From a virus, in the IMG/VR virus record IMGVR_UViG_3300036852_000099, positions 1-56,187 of that record: a DNA stretch of 56,187 nt; one strand, 5' to 3'. The position numbers were made by a program, and so were the translations under genes. Within the stretch, counting starts at the first letter, position 1. Every line of letters begins with the position of its first letter. Below, piece after piece: positions 1 through 7,868 of this stretch. Under the pieces are notes generated by a model. The model did not search any database. It saw only the letters and a program-made list of their open reading frames with translations, and was not told the origin of the DNA.

Positions 1-431
1 GGTGTGTCGGCTAGCTGGCGACTGGCGTGGGCGGATAGGTGCGCTCGGAACTGGCGATCCGATGGCGCGTGGATCGGGTACAGGGTCGTTTTCAGGTTGT
101 CGTATACTCCCTCCTTGTCTAGTGCTGTGAATGTCAGTGATCGGGCGCTCTGGCGATTGGGTATCGTGACCCGTAGCAGGTGACGACTGGAGCGGGTGTG
201 TGCACCGTGCGCCTTGGTTCGTGTGATGGTCAGTAGCCCAGCACGGGTTAGGTCGAGTAGAACCTGCGTGTGGCTGACCAGAGGACTGATGCCGTACTGC
301 TCATGCAGGGTGTCACGGCTGATGCGCTGGGTTACCCATTCGTATATCTGTCCTCGATTGTCTAGGGTGGTGGATCGTTCGTGGGCAGGGATCTCCTGCA
401 TGGTCGTGGTGACTCGGTATACCTTACTCAT
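1..431 (-). CDS. Hypothetical protein, 5' part; continues across the genome junction
   Basis: The ATG at 431 follows a good ribosome site (AGGAG, 7 nt away), and the frame stays open to base 1. If the window is circular, base 1 joins base 56187 in frame (a CCG codon spans the join) and the ORF ends at 56130, giving 162 aa. Residues about 45-80 (ending ...LLDLTRAGLLTITR) resemble the helix-turn-helix and wing of a winged-helix DNA-binding domain, but the match is weak. It would be the first gene of the operon holding the XRE regulator and the primase-helicase. It starts just after the terminator of the DUF932 gene, so readthrough may supply its transcription. The function is unknown. Confidence 0.8.
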   Translation of the reverse strand, partial: MSKVYRVTTTMQEIPAHERSTTLDNRGQIYEWVTQRISRDTLHEQYGISPLVSHTQVLLDLTRAGLLTITRTKAHGAHTRSSRHLLRVTIPNRQSARSLTFTALDKEGVYDNLKTTLYPIHAPSDRQFRAHLSAHASRQLADT

Positions 432-450
432 CGCTGCTCCTGTGTTGTCG

Positions 451-494
451 CAAAGAAAAGCCCGACTTCCATTAAAACACGGAAGACGGGCTTC
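451..494 (-). terminator. Rho-independent terminator after the DUF932 gene
   Basis: Read on the minus strand, AAGCCCG-t-CTTCC pairs with GGAAG-t-CGGGCTT across a 10-nt loop and is followed by TTTTCTTT. This is a textbook intrinsic terminator 20 nt after the stop codon at 514. It lies directly before the gene starting at 431, so it may attenuate transcription into the replication operon. Confidence 0.85.
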
Positions 495-513
495 TGTCAA
501 GTTCAAGAAGGGA

Positions 514-1611
514 CTAGTTGCTGCTGAACGTCCGAGCCACTACGTAGGCCTTGGTGATGGTGGAGGCACGGTCACCAACGATGACACCAACCGCAGCGCT
601 TTCGATCTGGCCTTTGCGTTTGGTCTCGAATTCAGCGACTGCATTGTACCAGCCGAATGCCGTACCCTTCGCAGCGCGGGTGTCCATCCCTGTCCCGTCG
701 CCCTGGTACAGGGCATCGATCACGGAACGGGTCAACTGCACCTTCGCCTTTTTCTGCTCATATAGCTCCTCGTGCCGTTCCATGCTGACACCAGTGTAGG
801 ATGTCCACTCCGGATCGGGTGCAGGCGGCATCGGGTAGACCTGTTCAGTGAGCAGGGCGGCATCGCTACGCTGCAGCTTCTTATTGGCCAGCAGCAGCAG
901 AGCCTCGCGGGTTACCTCGGCAACTGTGGTGTAGTAGTCGTGGGTCTGGCGTAGCCACTTCTCCAGTTCGTCCAGTGCACCAGGGGTGTGGACGATGGCG
1001 TACTTGGGGCGGTTCGTTTCCTGTTCCAGTACGATATTCATCGTGTTCTGGCAGACGATCCGAACGTTGGTGCATCCGGTGTGGGCGGCTTTGTTGCTAT
1101 ACATCGGGCTGTGCAGGTAGAGGTACTGCTGAACCTCGTCGCCTTTCACGTCGAACGACTCCACCTTACTGGTGATGAAGAGTGTCTCACCCAAGCCTAG
1201 TACGCCCATCGTATCAATCGGTGTCTTCAGTTCACCACCGACATTGCCCCATGCCCGATCCACAACCTCAGCGGCCATCATGGGAGTGATGAGTTCGTAG
1301 TCGTGCCGGACGGGTGACCCGAAGATTCTGATCTGGTCGTCCTCTGGAACTGGCATCCGAACGATGATGCTATAGTCGGTGGGCATGGCGGCATCAGCAC
1401 CGCCGATATCGCCTGCGTTCTTCATCAGGTCGGATGCCCAGATGGTCAGTGCCACCTTGCGAACGTCGTAGTTGCCGACCTCTCCCAGCGCGTCTACCGC
1501 GTTCTTCTGCCCCATAGCGATGTAGCGGTTCTCGATGTCCCACCATGCAGGTGAGTCACCACCGTTGAAGAACCTCGCACCCAGGGCTGACTGTAGGATA
1601 TTAGCTGACAT
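514..1611 (-). CDS. DUF932 family phage/plasmid-like protein
   Basis: The 365-aa protein has the look of the DUF932 (phage/plasmid-like, TIGR03299) family: GETLFITSKVESFDV, then a Y-L-LHSPM segment, then a conserved G-C-T-N-VRIVCQNT block near residues 180-190. Members occur on phages and plasmids, often near replication genes; their biochemical role is not established. The gene has its own promoter at 1660-1688 and an intrinsic terminator at 451-494, so it can be a single-gene transcript. The ribosome site is GAGGAGC, 6 nt before the ATG. Confidence 0.85.
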   Translation of the reverse strand: MSANILQSALGARFFNGGDSPAWWDIENRYIAMGQKNAVDALGEVGNYDVRKVALTIWASDLMKNAGDIGGADAAMPTDYSIIVRMPVPEDDQIRIFGSPVRHDYELITPMMAAEVVDRAWGNVGGELKTPIDTMGVLGLGETLFITSKVESFDVKGDEVQQYLYLHSPMYSNKAAHTGCTNVRIVCQNTMNIVLEQETNRPKYAIVHTPGALDELEKWLRQTHDYYTTVAEVTREALLLLANKKLQRSDAALLTEQVYPMPPAPDPEWTSYTGVSMERHEELYEQKKAKVQLTRSVIDALYQGDGTGMDTRAAKGTAFGWYNAVAEFETKRKGQIESAAVGVIVGDRASTITKAYVVARTFSSN

Positions 1612-1659
1612 TTTAAGCTCCTCTGCTCTGCAGCGGTTTGCTGCTCTACTAGTACCTCC

Positions 1660-1688
1660 ATTTTACCACAGCTTCGCAGCGGAGTCAA
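1660..1688 (-). promoter_or_regulatory. Sigma70-type promoter of the DUF932 gene
   Basis: Minus strand: TTGACT (1683-1688), a 17-bp spacer, then TAAAAT (1660-1665) in the context TGTGGTAAAATGGA, which gives an extended -10 TGG. The same -10 context recurs at all other promoters called here. Confidence 0.85.
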
Positions 1689-1689
1689 G

Positions 1690-2038
1690 ACTGTAAACAT
1701 GTGCAAAAGCATCGGGCTGGGATAGTCCTGATCTATCGGACAGATAGCGCCTAATAAATCGACTGAATAGAACAGGCGTGTGTATCGGGCTGATCTATCG
1801 GCGGCTATTGGTTGGATACATCCACTGGATAGAGCGACGACCCTGATGTGTGTGTCAGGGTCGTCTATGAGGAGTAAAAATGCGTCTGAGTTCGGTGGGC
1901 AGTCGTGAGCTAGGGGATGGGACGGTAGGAGGGCATCGCCAGAAACCCTGACCGCTGAACGGTCTCGCCCAGCCCCTAAACCCAACAACTACCCCCATTA
2001 AAACACAAGCCGCGCTCCGACACAAGTATTCAAGGGGA
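1690..2038. other. Gene-free stretch with a perfect hairpin and a short direct repeat
   Basis: No convincing gene lies in these 350 bases. A perfect 11-bp inverted repeat (GACGACCCTGA / TCAGGGTCGTC, 8-nt GT-rich loop) sits at 1836-1865. CTGATCTATCGG occurs at 1728-1739 and again at 1790-1801. Neither strand has a T-tract after the hairpin, so it is not a clear terminator. It lies downstream of the long leftward operon ending at 2039 and could stabilise or end that transcript. Confidence 0.5.
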
Positions 2039-2632
2039 CTAGTAGTCCCGTTCCCACCTCCTAACATACAGCGTGTCAGTAGCAGGGTGGTAGGCGCAGG
2101 CCAGATAGCCCTCGTGCTCATAGTTCTGGTAGAACGGGTCGAAGTTCGAACCAGGGAATCTCCATCCGAACTTCTCTAGGGTGATGGTCTCAGTCCGGAC
2201 ATTGCGGTAGGTGGCGACTGGCGATATCGACTTCTCCTGCCCACGACGCTCCCAATCCTCACGCAGGAACAGCCGACCCATCACACGCCAGAACATGAAG
2301 GTAGGTGACTTGAACGCGGCCTTCCACAGTGCGATCACCCACTGCTGCCTGTACTCAGGGTCATCCAACTGGTCGATCACGTAGCGGTTAGGGAACAGGT
2401 ACAGCTTCAGCTTCTGCCAGCCTAGGATGGGGATATACACGACATCACCCTCGTTCCAGTGGGCTGGAATCTGGATATCAGGGTAGATTTGGATGCGGTG
2501 CTCGTTGACAGGACGTATCTTGGTGCTGTGGTTGATCTGTGGCCACTTTTCAGTTAGCTTGCCGTAGACTAGGTGGGCTACCAGCGCGTCCTCACTGATT
2601 AGCTCCATGATGGCCTTGTTGTAGTGCGTCAT
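2039..2632 (-). CDS. Hypothetical protein, last gene of the PurB operon
   Basis: The protein has 197 aa. The start at 2632 was chosen because ATG overlaps the upstream stop (ATGA) and GGGAG lies 7 nt before it; a longer in-frame start at 2671 lies inside the neighbour. The sequence is rich in aromatic residues and Trp (for example ILGWQKLKLYLFPN), with no transmembrane segment or motif I recognise. It ends the coupled operon that begins at 9312. The function is unknown. Confidence 0.75.
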   Translation of the reverse strand: MTHYNKAIMELISEDALVAHLVYGKLTEKWPQINHSTKIRPVNEHRIQIYPDIQIPAHWNEGDVVYIPILGWQKLKLYLFPNRYVIDQLDDPEYRQQWVIALWKAAFKSPTFMFWRVMGRLFLREDWERRGQEKSISPVATYRNVRTETITLEKFGWRFPGSNFDPFYQNYEHEGYLACAYHPATDTLYVRRWERDY

Positions 2633-3189
2633 GTGCGGACTCCCATCATGGTCATCAGCTGCACCCTGCACTCGTTGTTCATGTGGATACGGATGCTTTT
2701 GGTGTCGAAGTCTACCTTCTGGTTTATCAGGTCGTGGGCGATCACCTCAGTGGGTGACCCGTCCATCTTCCTGCGTTGCCACTCGGCTATTGGGATGGGC
2801 TTCCGCATGTATCCAGCTGCAAGGATATACGCGTGGTTCAGTGTTACCCAGGTGTGACCGTAGCAGTTCAGCACGGCTGTGAAAGCGTTAAGGAAAGGCT
2901 CGGACACACGCCAGGGGCGGACAGTCAGCCCTTGCTTTAGCTGTTCAACGACCATATCGCGACAGGCGAAGAACGCTAGCTCAACCACGCTGGCTGAGGT
3001 CGGTTCGCTAGGATCAGCTTCCTTAATGAACAGTGGCCCACGCCACACCGCTGGTGTCAGCCTGTGACCCACCCATCCGTGCTTACGTAGGTCGTCGTTG
3101 GTGAGCGGGTCACCCACTATCGGGTACAACGTCCGGAACTCGCCCATTTTGTCTGTCTGTTCAACCAGCATCACTTTGTACATCGGCAT
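2629..3189 (-). CDS. Hypothetical protein
   Basis: A 186-aa soluble protein with no recognised domain. The ribosome site is strong (AGGAGGTTAA then ATG). Its stop overlaps the next start by four bases, so the two are translationally coupled. The middle (residues 65-130) is predicted helical and the C-terminus is basic. The function is unknown; the operon context is shared with purB. Confidence 0.75.
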   Translation of the reverse strand: MPMYKVMLVEQTDKMGEFRTLYPIVGDPLTNDDLRKHGWVGHRLTPAVWRGPLFIKEADPSEPTSASVVELAFFACRDMVVEQLKQGLTVRPWRVSEPFLNAFTAVLNCYGHTWVTLNHAYILAAGYMRKPIPIAEWQRRKMDGSPTEVIAHDLINQKVDFDTKSIRIHMNNECRVQLMTMMGVRT

Positions 3190-3499
3190 TTAACCTCCTA
3201 TCTATCAGTCTACACACCGACTTGGCTACTTTGACGGGGATCGACGTACTCGGCTGTATGTCCCTGGTGTAGATGGGCAGGGGTATACTCATTCTCAAGT
3301 CCACCCCTAGCATGCTAACTGCACCCAGCAGCATCACCGGATACTTCCAGTGATCGTTGAAGTCCGGATTGTAACGCTGCCAGATGTACCCTGGTTGCAT
3401 GGTGATCGCTACCAGTCCGAACCTGTCGTAGATCAGCAGTTCCAGGAGACTGAGGCTAATCCTACAGTCGTCTGGCAGGTGTTCCACGATGGCGGTCAT
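3161..3499 (-). CDS. Hypothetical protein
   Basis: A 112-aa protein. The start at 3499 is fixed by AAAAGGAGGGAAG directly before the ATG; the frame is open much further upstream, but that part lies inside purB and the zinc-ribbon gene. It overlaps its downstream neighbour by 29 bases. A hydrophobic stretch at about residues 54-66 (YPVMLLGAVSMLG) might be a buried helix or a weak membrane segment. The function is unknown. Confidence 0.65.
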   Translation of the reverse strand: MTAIVEHLPDDCRISLSLLELLIYDRFGLVAITMQPGYIWQRYNPDFNDHWKYPVMLLGAVSMLGVDLRMSIPLPIYTRDIQPSTSIPVKVAKSVCRLIDRRLNADVQSDAG

Positions 3500-3791
3500 C
3501 TTCCCTCCTTTTGAGTCTGGCCTCACTGACTTTGGTGGAAAAGCACACCTTACACTCACTGCGCAGACCGTAGCGGCCTGCAGGCTTACCCTTACGGGTT
3601 CGACGGTAGAAATAGCGAGGGACTGCGGGGTACTCCAGCCCACAGCCCTTGCACTCGATAGTACGGGCACGACAGGATAGGCATACACGCTGCAGGTGCA
3701 GGTGTGGTCGCTCTGACAACCACCCTGCACTACCAGTGAACATGGCCTCCTCGTACTCGTTACCACAGGCACTGCAACTAGACATTGGCAT
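3462..3791 (-). CDS. Small zinc-ribbon protein
   Basis: A 109-aa protein with four CxxC knuckles (CSAC, CLSC, CKGC, CKVC), enough for two structural zinc sites, followed by a very basic tail. This suggests nucleic-acid binding. The start at 3791 uses the GAGGAAG within the end of purB, whose stop it overlaps; a second ATG lies at 3785. It is the gene directly after purB and is translationally coupled to it. The precise role is unknown. Confidence 0.7.
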   Translation of the reverse strand: MPMSSCSACGNEYEEAMFTGSAGWLSERPHLHLQRVCLSCRARTIECKGCGLEYPAVPRYFYRRTRKGKPAGRYGLRSECKVCFSTKVSEARLKRREDDRHRGTPARRL

Positions 3792-5175
3792 TGACTTCCT
3801 CTATAGCCCGAATGCAGGCTAACACGCAGGGTTCGATCACGTGGCGCTCGTTGAATGCCCCGTTCACATTCAAGCTGTCCGGCCAGCGCGATGCTATGAC
3901 GTGCCTCAGCGACTGCATGATGGGGTAGTTCTTCACTAACTCGCCTATGGTGTGGTGCAGCGTGGTGCGATCCGAGTGGCGTGTGCGTAGGGCATACGAC
4001 AGGATGGTGGATGACCACACCCGCGAGTCGTTGAATACGTCACTATCGTACTTCATCTTCAGGGCAGTGACCGCGTTATTCAGGCTGTCCAGCATGTAGG
4101 CCGTGATCGAGGATACCTGCTGCCAGACCACCCGACGCTGGGCTGAGTCGTCCAGGGTTCGCATGTCGATCTGGTCGGCTGTAATGCCCCATGCACCAGT
4201 ACACAGGCTGTGGACTAGCTGCGACAGTGACGACAGCTGCTCCCACGTGGCTGGGTTGTGCTTGTGCGGCATGGCCGATGACCCGACTACACCGGATTCG
4301 TCCCACCACTCGCCCTCACTGTACAGGAATCGGGCGGTGATGGCCAGTCGGTGAATAGCCGCTGCTACTCGGTCTATCAGTGCAAGTAAGGCGTACTCGT
4401 TGTGGCGCGGGGCAGTCTGGGTGGCGTGTTTGGCCAGTTCCATGACCGTTGGTGGTATACGCATGTGATCACACACGGATGCTAACACGTCGCGTTCGAA
4501 CAAGGTAGAGGATAGGTCTACCTCGCGACGGATGAAACGACGCTGGACGTGGCTCGTGCCAACTGCACCGCGCACCGACTTGGCCTGAACCTTGAACTTC
4601 TCCAGGTCGAGAAAGATGCCCTGGAACTCGACCATGTGACCCATCAGCCGGAAGCCCTGCGTGATAGGCTCGGCTACCTGCATGTGGGTGTAACCTCGGC
4701 ACGGGTAGTCCTTAGTTGCTGCCACCTGTCGTGCCATCATCCGCACAACCCGCCGGAGCAGGTGTCGAATCTCAGTGACAGTCTGGGCTATGCGAACCGA
4801 GTCGACCAGATCGACCACATCGCTGCTCGTCATATCCAGGTGTACAAGGTCGTGTGGCATCGAACCACCGTCCTTTTCAACTAGGCGGTGGACTGCCCCT
4901 TGTGCCAGTTGGCGCAGGGCTTCGACCTCGTGACCGACCTCGCGTTCGTGGGTACGGACTGCCCTTACTAGTGCGTCCAAGCCCAAGTCGAACCACTCAT
5001 CGTTGTACTCCAGCAAGGCTTCAGCGGTAGTGACGAATGACAGGTCGCTTATACCTGCATAGTGCTTGGACTGGCACAAGGCCACCATCGCCCAGACCTG
5101 CAGCATCAGGCTGTACCGTTGCCCGTCATCCCAGATGTTGTCCATGTCGTTGGTAGTGTAGCGGCTGGCGTTCAT
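3778..5175 (-). CDS. purB: Adenylosuccinate lyase (PurB-like)
   Basis: A 465-aa member of the fumarase/aspartase superfamily, close to the usual PurB length. PurB removes fumarate from adenylosuccinate (and from SAICAR). Visible motifs: HEVEAL near residue 82, TSSDVVD at 117-123, the catalytic THMQVAEP block with His164, the signature loop GSSAMPHKHNP at 298-308, and LDDSAQRR near 341. All positions expected for activity are present. The start at 5175 was chosen because ATG overlaps the upstream stop (ATGA) with AGGTGAGG 5 nt before; the frame stays open upstream to 5358, but that extension lies inside the neighbour. In a phage that also encodes PurZ, the natural role is to convert the dGMP-aspartate adduct to 2-amino-dAMP. 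That role is inferred; the family call is firm. Confidence 0.95.
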   Translation of the reverse strand: MNASRYTTNDMDNIWDDGQRYSLMLQVWAMVALCQSKHYAGISDLSFVTTAEALLEYNDEWFDLGLDALVRAVRTHEREVGHEVEALRQLAQGAVHRLVEKDGGSMPHDLVHLDMTSSDVVDLVDSVRIAQTVTEIRHLLRRVVRMMARQVAATKDYPCRGYTHMQVAEPITQGFRLMGHMVEFQGIFLDLEKFKVQAKSVRGAVGTSHVQRRFIRREVDLSSTLFERDVLASVCDHMRIPPTVMELAKHATQTAPRHNEYALLALIDRVAAAIHRLAITARFLYSEGEWWDESGVVGSSAMPHKHNPATWEQLSSLSQLVHSLCTGAWGITADQIDMRTLDDSAQRRVVWQQVSSITAYMLDSLNNAVTALKMKYDSDVFNDSRVWSSTILSYALRTRHSDRTTLHHTIGELVKNYPIMQSLRHVIASRWPDSLNVNGAFNERHVIEPCVLACIRAIEEVNANV

Positions 5176-5465
5176 ACCCTCACCTTGAAGCGGGGTACGA
5201 CGCACACCAAATAGCTCTGGCGCGGCATGTAGGGTGGGGATTCGACTACAACGACAAGACCACCCTCCCCCAAATCGCCCACGATCCTGCCCTCTGTCCA
5301 TACGTCCTCCGTCTGGCCTACGGTCTGGCCTCCACCGTCGATAGTGAGTACGTGGCATGGTTCAGTACTCCTAGCCCATGCCTGCCGCGCTGCATCGAAG
5401 AGGTTCGCACCGCCTTCTTTGCGCATAAACTCAGGTCGGTTGTCCGTGTGGTTTCCGTTGTTCAT
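5172..5465 (-). CDS. Hypothetical protein upstream of purB
   Basis: A 97-aa protein. Its second half (GRIVGDLGEGGLVVVVES) looks like a small beta-barrel of SH3 type, a weak inference. It is coupled at both ends by ATGA overlaps: to the gene before it and to purB after it. The function is unknown. Confidence 0.7.
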   Translation of the reverse strand: MNNGNHTDNRPEFMRKEGGANLFDAARQAWARSTEPCHVLTIDGGGQTVGQTEDVWTEGRIVGDLGEGGLVVVVESPPYMPRQSYLVCVVPRFKVRV

Positions 5466-5725
5466 TGTGTATCTCCTCTGTAGTTAACTAGGGTTACCTG
5501 ATACTGCACCATGTCACCTGTCCTGGTGTCCAGAATCTCCTCGGACAGTCTAGCATCACCCTCACTGGTGATGATCGGGTCTGACCACTGAACCGCCTCA
5601 GTTTGTGGGTGGATCAAGCGGATCACCTTTTCGGCATCCTCGAACCGAACCAGGGCGATGCCTGTTCCAGGTTCTTCGTCCGTTCGTCGCATTTGATAGT
5701 ACCAGTTGCTGCTTTGGTGTGCCAT
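5462..5725 (-). CDS. Hypothetical protein
   Basis: An 87-aa protein with no recognised motif; predicted mixed alpha/beta. Its ATG shares one base with the upstream stop (TAATG), and its own stop overlaps the next start. The reading frame is supported mainly by this tight operon packing. Confidence 0.65.
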   Translation of the reverse strand: MAHQSSNWYYQMRRTDEEPGTGIALVRFEDAEKVIRLIHPQTEAVQWSDPIITSEGDARLSEEILDTRTGDMVQYQVTLVNYRGDTQ

Positions 5726-5985
5726 TAAACCTCCACCGTTCCTATGTCCAGAAAGTACACGTCCTCAATAGGACACAGCAGATGGTGACGACGATCCATA
5801 GCTAGAACAGTAGCGTACCATCTACCCAGACAGCCGTTCCAGTATGGGCTTAGGTAGTACCCGCGTTCCGTGTCACCAGTCTCTATGTCCACGCACAGCA
5901 CCCTGAACATGTACCGTTCACCATTCCAGGGAATCAGATCAGGCCTAGGTTGCCACTCCCGATGCTTAGTCTGTGAGGTTTCCAT
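5725..5985 (-). CDS. Hypothetical protein
   Basis: An 86-aa protein rich in Tyr and Trp, with no recognised motif or membrane segment. It overlaps the upstream gene by 20 bases and the downstream gene by one. The function is unknown. Confidence 0.65.
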   Translation of the reverse strand: METSQTKHREWQPRPDLIPWNGERYMFRVLCVDIETGDTERGYYLSPYWNGCLGRWYATVLAMDRRHHLLCPIEDVYFLDIGTVEV

Positions 5986-6238
5986 CTTTGTCCCACTTTA
6001 TCAACAGTCCGGTGGTCGTGTGACCGACACCAGACCCGTCCGGATTCACGAACTTGAACCTGCAGCGATGACCCTGAACCATCATCTCCTCCTCAGTACC
6101 CTCGATCAGGGGTATACGATGACCGCCGATGTTCAGGTGGTCGCGGGTCGGTGGTGTCCTGTTTGCCAGACCTATGATAAGGTCAGGCTTGAGGACTACC
6201 CTCTTGGGCGGCTGGTCGTTCTGATGGGAGTCGTCCAT
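5966..6238 (-). CDS. Hypothetical protein
   Basis: A 90-aa protein. The N-terminal 20 residues are polar, followed by a probable small beta-rich domain (residues 30-85). It overlaps the HTH gene upstream by 56 bases, more than its neighbours do, so one of the two boundaries may be wrong. The function is unknown. Confidence 0.55.
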   Translation of the reverse strand: MDDSHQNDQPPKRVVLKPDLIIGLANRTPPTRDHLNIGGHRIPLIEGTEEEMMVQGHRCRFKFVNPDGSGVGHTTTGLLIKWDKDGNLTD

Positions 6239-6416
6239 GTGAGTCCCTTAACTCTAGATCGTACTTCTTGAATAGCTGGCTAACACGCTGGAAGGATATC
6301 CCGTACTCCTTCGCTGTCTGGCGTAGGGTGTGGCCAGCCATGTAAAAGTCGTGCATCTGTACTGCCCGTGCACGGTGGCGACTACGCTGGGCTTCCTGTC
6401 GGGTCATACGTGCCAC
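6183..6416 (-). CDS. Small helix-turn-helix DNA-binding protein
   Basis: A 77-aa protein with a GTG start at 6416 that shares a base with the upstream stop (TAGTG) and has GGAG 8 nt before it; an ATG at 6407 is the alternative. The segment GHTLRQTAKEYGISFQRV followed by SQLFKKY is a sigma-region-4/resolvase-like helix-turn-helix: R-Q-T-A helix, Gly turn, then recognition helix. It is probably a small regulator or DNA-binding accessory protein. Its target is unknown. Confidence 0.7.
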   Translation of the reverse strand: MARMTRQEAQRSRHRARAVQMHDFYMAGHTLRQTAKEYGISFQRVSQLFKKYDLELRDSHGRLPSERPAAQEGSPQA

Positions 6417-7024
6417 TATTCGTGCTCCAGTAGGCGCTTGGCCAGTTCCAGGGTGTGTCCGAATAGGTAGTCCCAAGCCACATCGACGTTGTAGGCGTAC
6501 TTGCCTGTGACCTCTGCAGCGGGTTTGCCCTGTGCCGACTGGATCACCGACCATGCCAAACTCACGTGGTTCAGGTCGAACTCACCATCGGGCTGGAGGG
6601 GCAGGTCACCATCCAATGCCCACGCGGTGTCAGACGTTCCATCGGGTGTGAACAGCCGACCTTCCTTTGTGGCTTGGTGGAAGGTGGCCTCAGTGCGGGT
6701 ATTGCCATCACCTGAGTTGTAGGGCTTCACACCCGCCTGCTCCAGGTAGTGATCGCCTAGTGCGCTGTAGGCATCACCTAGGTTAGCCCGTATCTCCTCC
6801 TCAGTAGGAACGTGGCCATGCAGCGCGTCTATTTCCGCCTGATGTGGATGGCGTGGGCGGGTGTCACCACGCAGGTGACGACTAAGGCGTGGGTCGTCCG
6901 GACGCAAGCGCTTGGTCTGGTGTTCAGGTTCATAGTCTGGCGTTGGTGTGTTCTCGGTGTTGCCCTCGTACACAGGCTCGGCGGGTTCAGTCGGCTGGTC
7001 GTCGTTCACTGGCATGTCGCTCAT
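6416..7024 (-). CDS. Hypothetical protein with a disordered N-terminus
   Basis: A 202-aa protein. Residues 1-65 are rich in Pro, Glu, Asp and Arg and look disordered; the C-terminal half (residues 75-202) is predicted helical and globular. Its start overlaps the upstream stop by four bases. No family is recognised. Confidence 0.7.
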   Translation of the reverse strand: MSDMPVNDDQPTEPAEPVYEGNTENTPTPDYEPEHQTKRLRPDDPRLSRHLRGDTRPRHPHQAEIDALHGHVPTEEEIRANLGDAYSALGDHYLEQAGVKPYNSGDGNTRTEATFHQATKEGRLFTPDGTSDTAWALDGDLPLQPDGEFDLNHVSLAWSVIQSAQGKPAAEVTGKYAYNVDVAWDYLFGHTLELAKRLLEHE

Positions 7025-7641
7025 TTTGTGCCTCCTATGGCATCAACTAACTCGCCACCATTTTCGATTTTGTGGCCTTTCGACGCGGCCATTGCGATCA
7101 GGAAGTCCCGCGTTAGGTGGCGATGACAGAACTTCCCTGGTTTACAGTAGCACTGCAAGACTATTGGGTAGTCAACGGCGATGATGTCCCAGAACCTCTG
7201 CGGTGTAGCTAGGTAGCGCCTATTCAGCAGTTCGCTGTACAGGTCGCGAAAGCCCTCCTCGCTTACTCGTTCGTACTTGGCGTAACGCGGATCAGTGTCA
7301 CCCGACCAACGCTTATAACCAGCTATGAGCCACCAGTCTGGTGCAAGCCAGGGGTAGTAGGCCTCGTCACCGACTGCGGCATCGCTGTATGTGACCGAGT
7401 AGATGAGGTATGGCTTCAGCGGATCAGACCAGGGCGCTACAGCCTGCCCATACTGGCATGTGTAGATTCGTTCGGTGACCTTGGCGGGGATACGCGGTGG
7501 CTGTCCCACGTTTGCAGCGCCTTTGCGCGGCTTCTGCTGCTGGGCTGGTCGGCTGTCACGGATACGGCTTTTGTCCATGATCTCGACCTCTGGCAGTTCC
7601 AGCCTGTCACGCGATTTGACGAACTTGCTAAAGTCTACCAT
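7021..7641 (-). CDS. DUF488-like protein with a CYCKPGKFCHR motif
   Basis: A 206-aa protein. The start at 7641 was chosen because GGAGGGG lies 6 nt before this ATG; an in-frame GTG at 7656 lacks a ribosome site. Near the C-terminus LQCYCKPGKFCHRHLTRDFL resembles the C-C-x(3)-C-H-R motif of DUF488-like proteins, whose chemistry is not established. The N-terminal 65 residues are polar and basic. Its position in the purB operon is the only functional hint. Confidence 0.65.
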   Translation of the reverse strand: MVDFSKFVKSRDRLELPEVEIMDKSRIRDSRPAQQQKPRKGAANVGQPPRIPAKVTERIYTCQYGQAVAPWSDPLKPYLIYSVTYSDAAVGDEAYYPWLAPDWWLIAGYKRWSGDTDPRYAKYERVSEEGFRDLYSELLNRRYLATPQRFWDIIAVDYPIVLQCYCKPGKFCHRHLTRDFLIAMAASKGHKIENGGELVDAIGGTK

Positions 7642-7643
7642 AG

Positions 7644-7868
7644 CTAACCCCTCCACAGGTCACTAGGTGGTGGTTCAGTCGGCACGACTGGTATGCGACG
7701 AACCTCCTCGATCCATCGGTACATGGCCACACCCACGTCCAGCCAGATGGCCATGACCAGTGACTTGATAAGCAGATGCACACCCAGCATCTCTAGTAGC
7801 AGGATGCCAGCCATCAGGTACAGCGATAGCAGTGCGTAGCGTAGCAGGATGCTGACCAGGGTTCTCAT
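7644..7868 (-). CDS. Small membrane protein
   Basis: A 74-aa protein with a long hydrophobic stretch from about residue 5 to 48 (for example LLSLYLMAGILLLEMLGVHL) that can form two transmembrane helices, then a Pro-rich cytoplasmic tail. It is translationally packed between its neighbours. Its role is unknown; it is too far from the lysis genes to call a holin. Confidence 0.65.
   Translation of the reverse strand: MRTLVSILLRYALLSLYLMAGILLLEMLGVHLLIKSLVMAIWLDVGVAMYRWIEEVRRIPVVPTEPPPSDLWRG

Noticed and set aside
196-1200. Plus-strand open frames opposite the DUF932 gene.
   Set aside because: They have no ribosome sites, are Arg/Cys/Ser-rich and are antisense shadows of a well-supported gene.
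1879-1950. A 23-codon plus-strand ORF after GAGGAGTAAAA at about 1871-1881.
   Set aside because: No promoter, no similarity and no conserved neighbour; the strong-looking ribosome site can occur by chance.
7644-7868. The small membrane protein as a holin.
   Set aside because: It lies in the purB operon, far from the glycosidase and the other membrane-protein genes of the lysis region.
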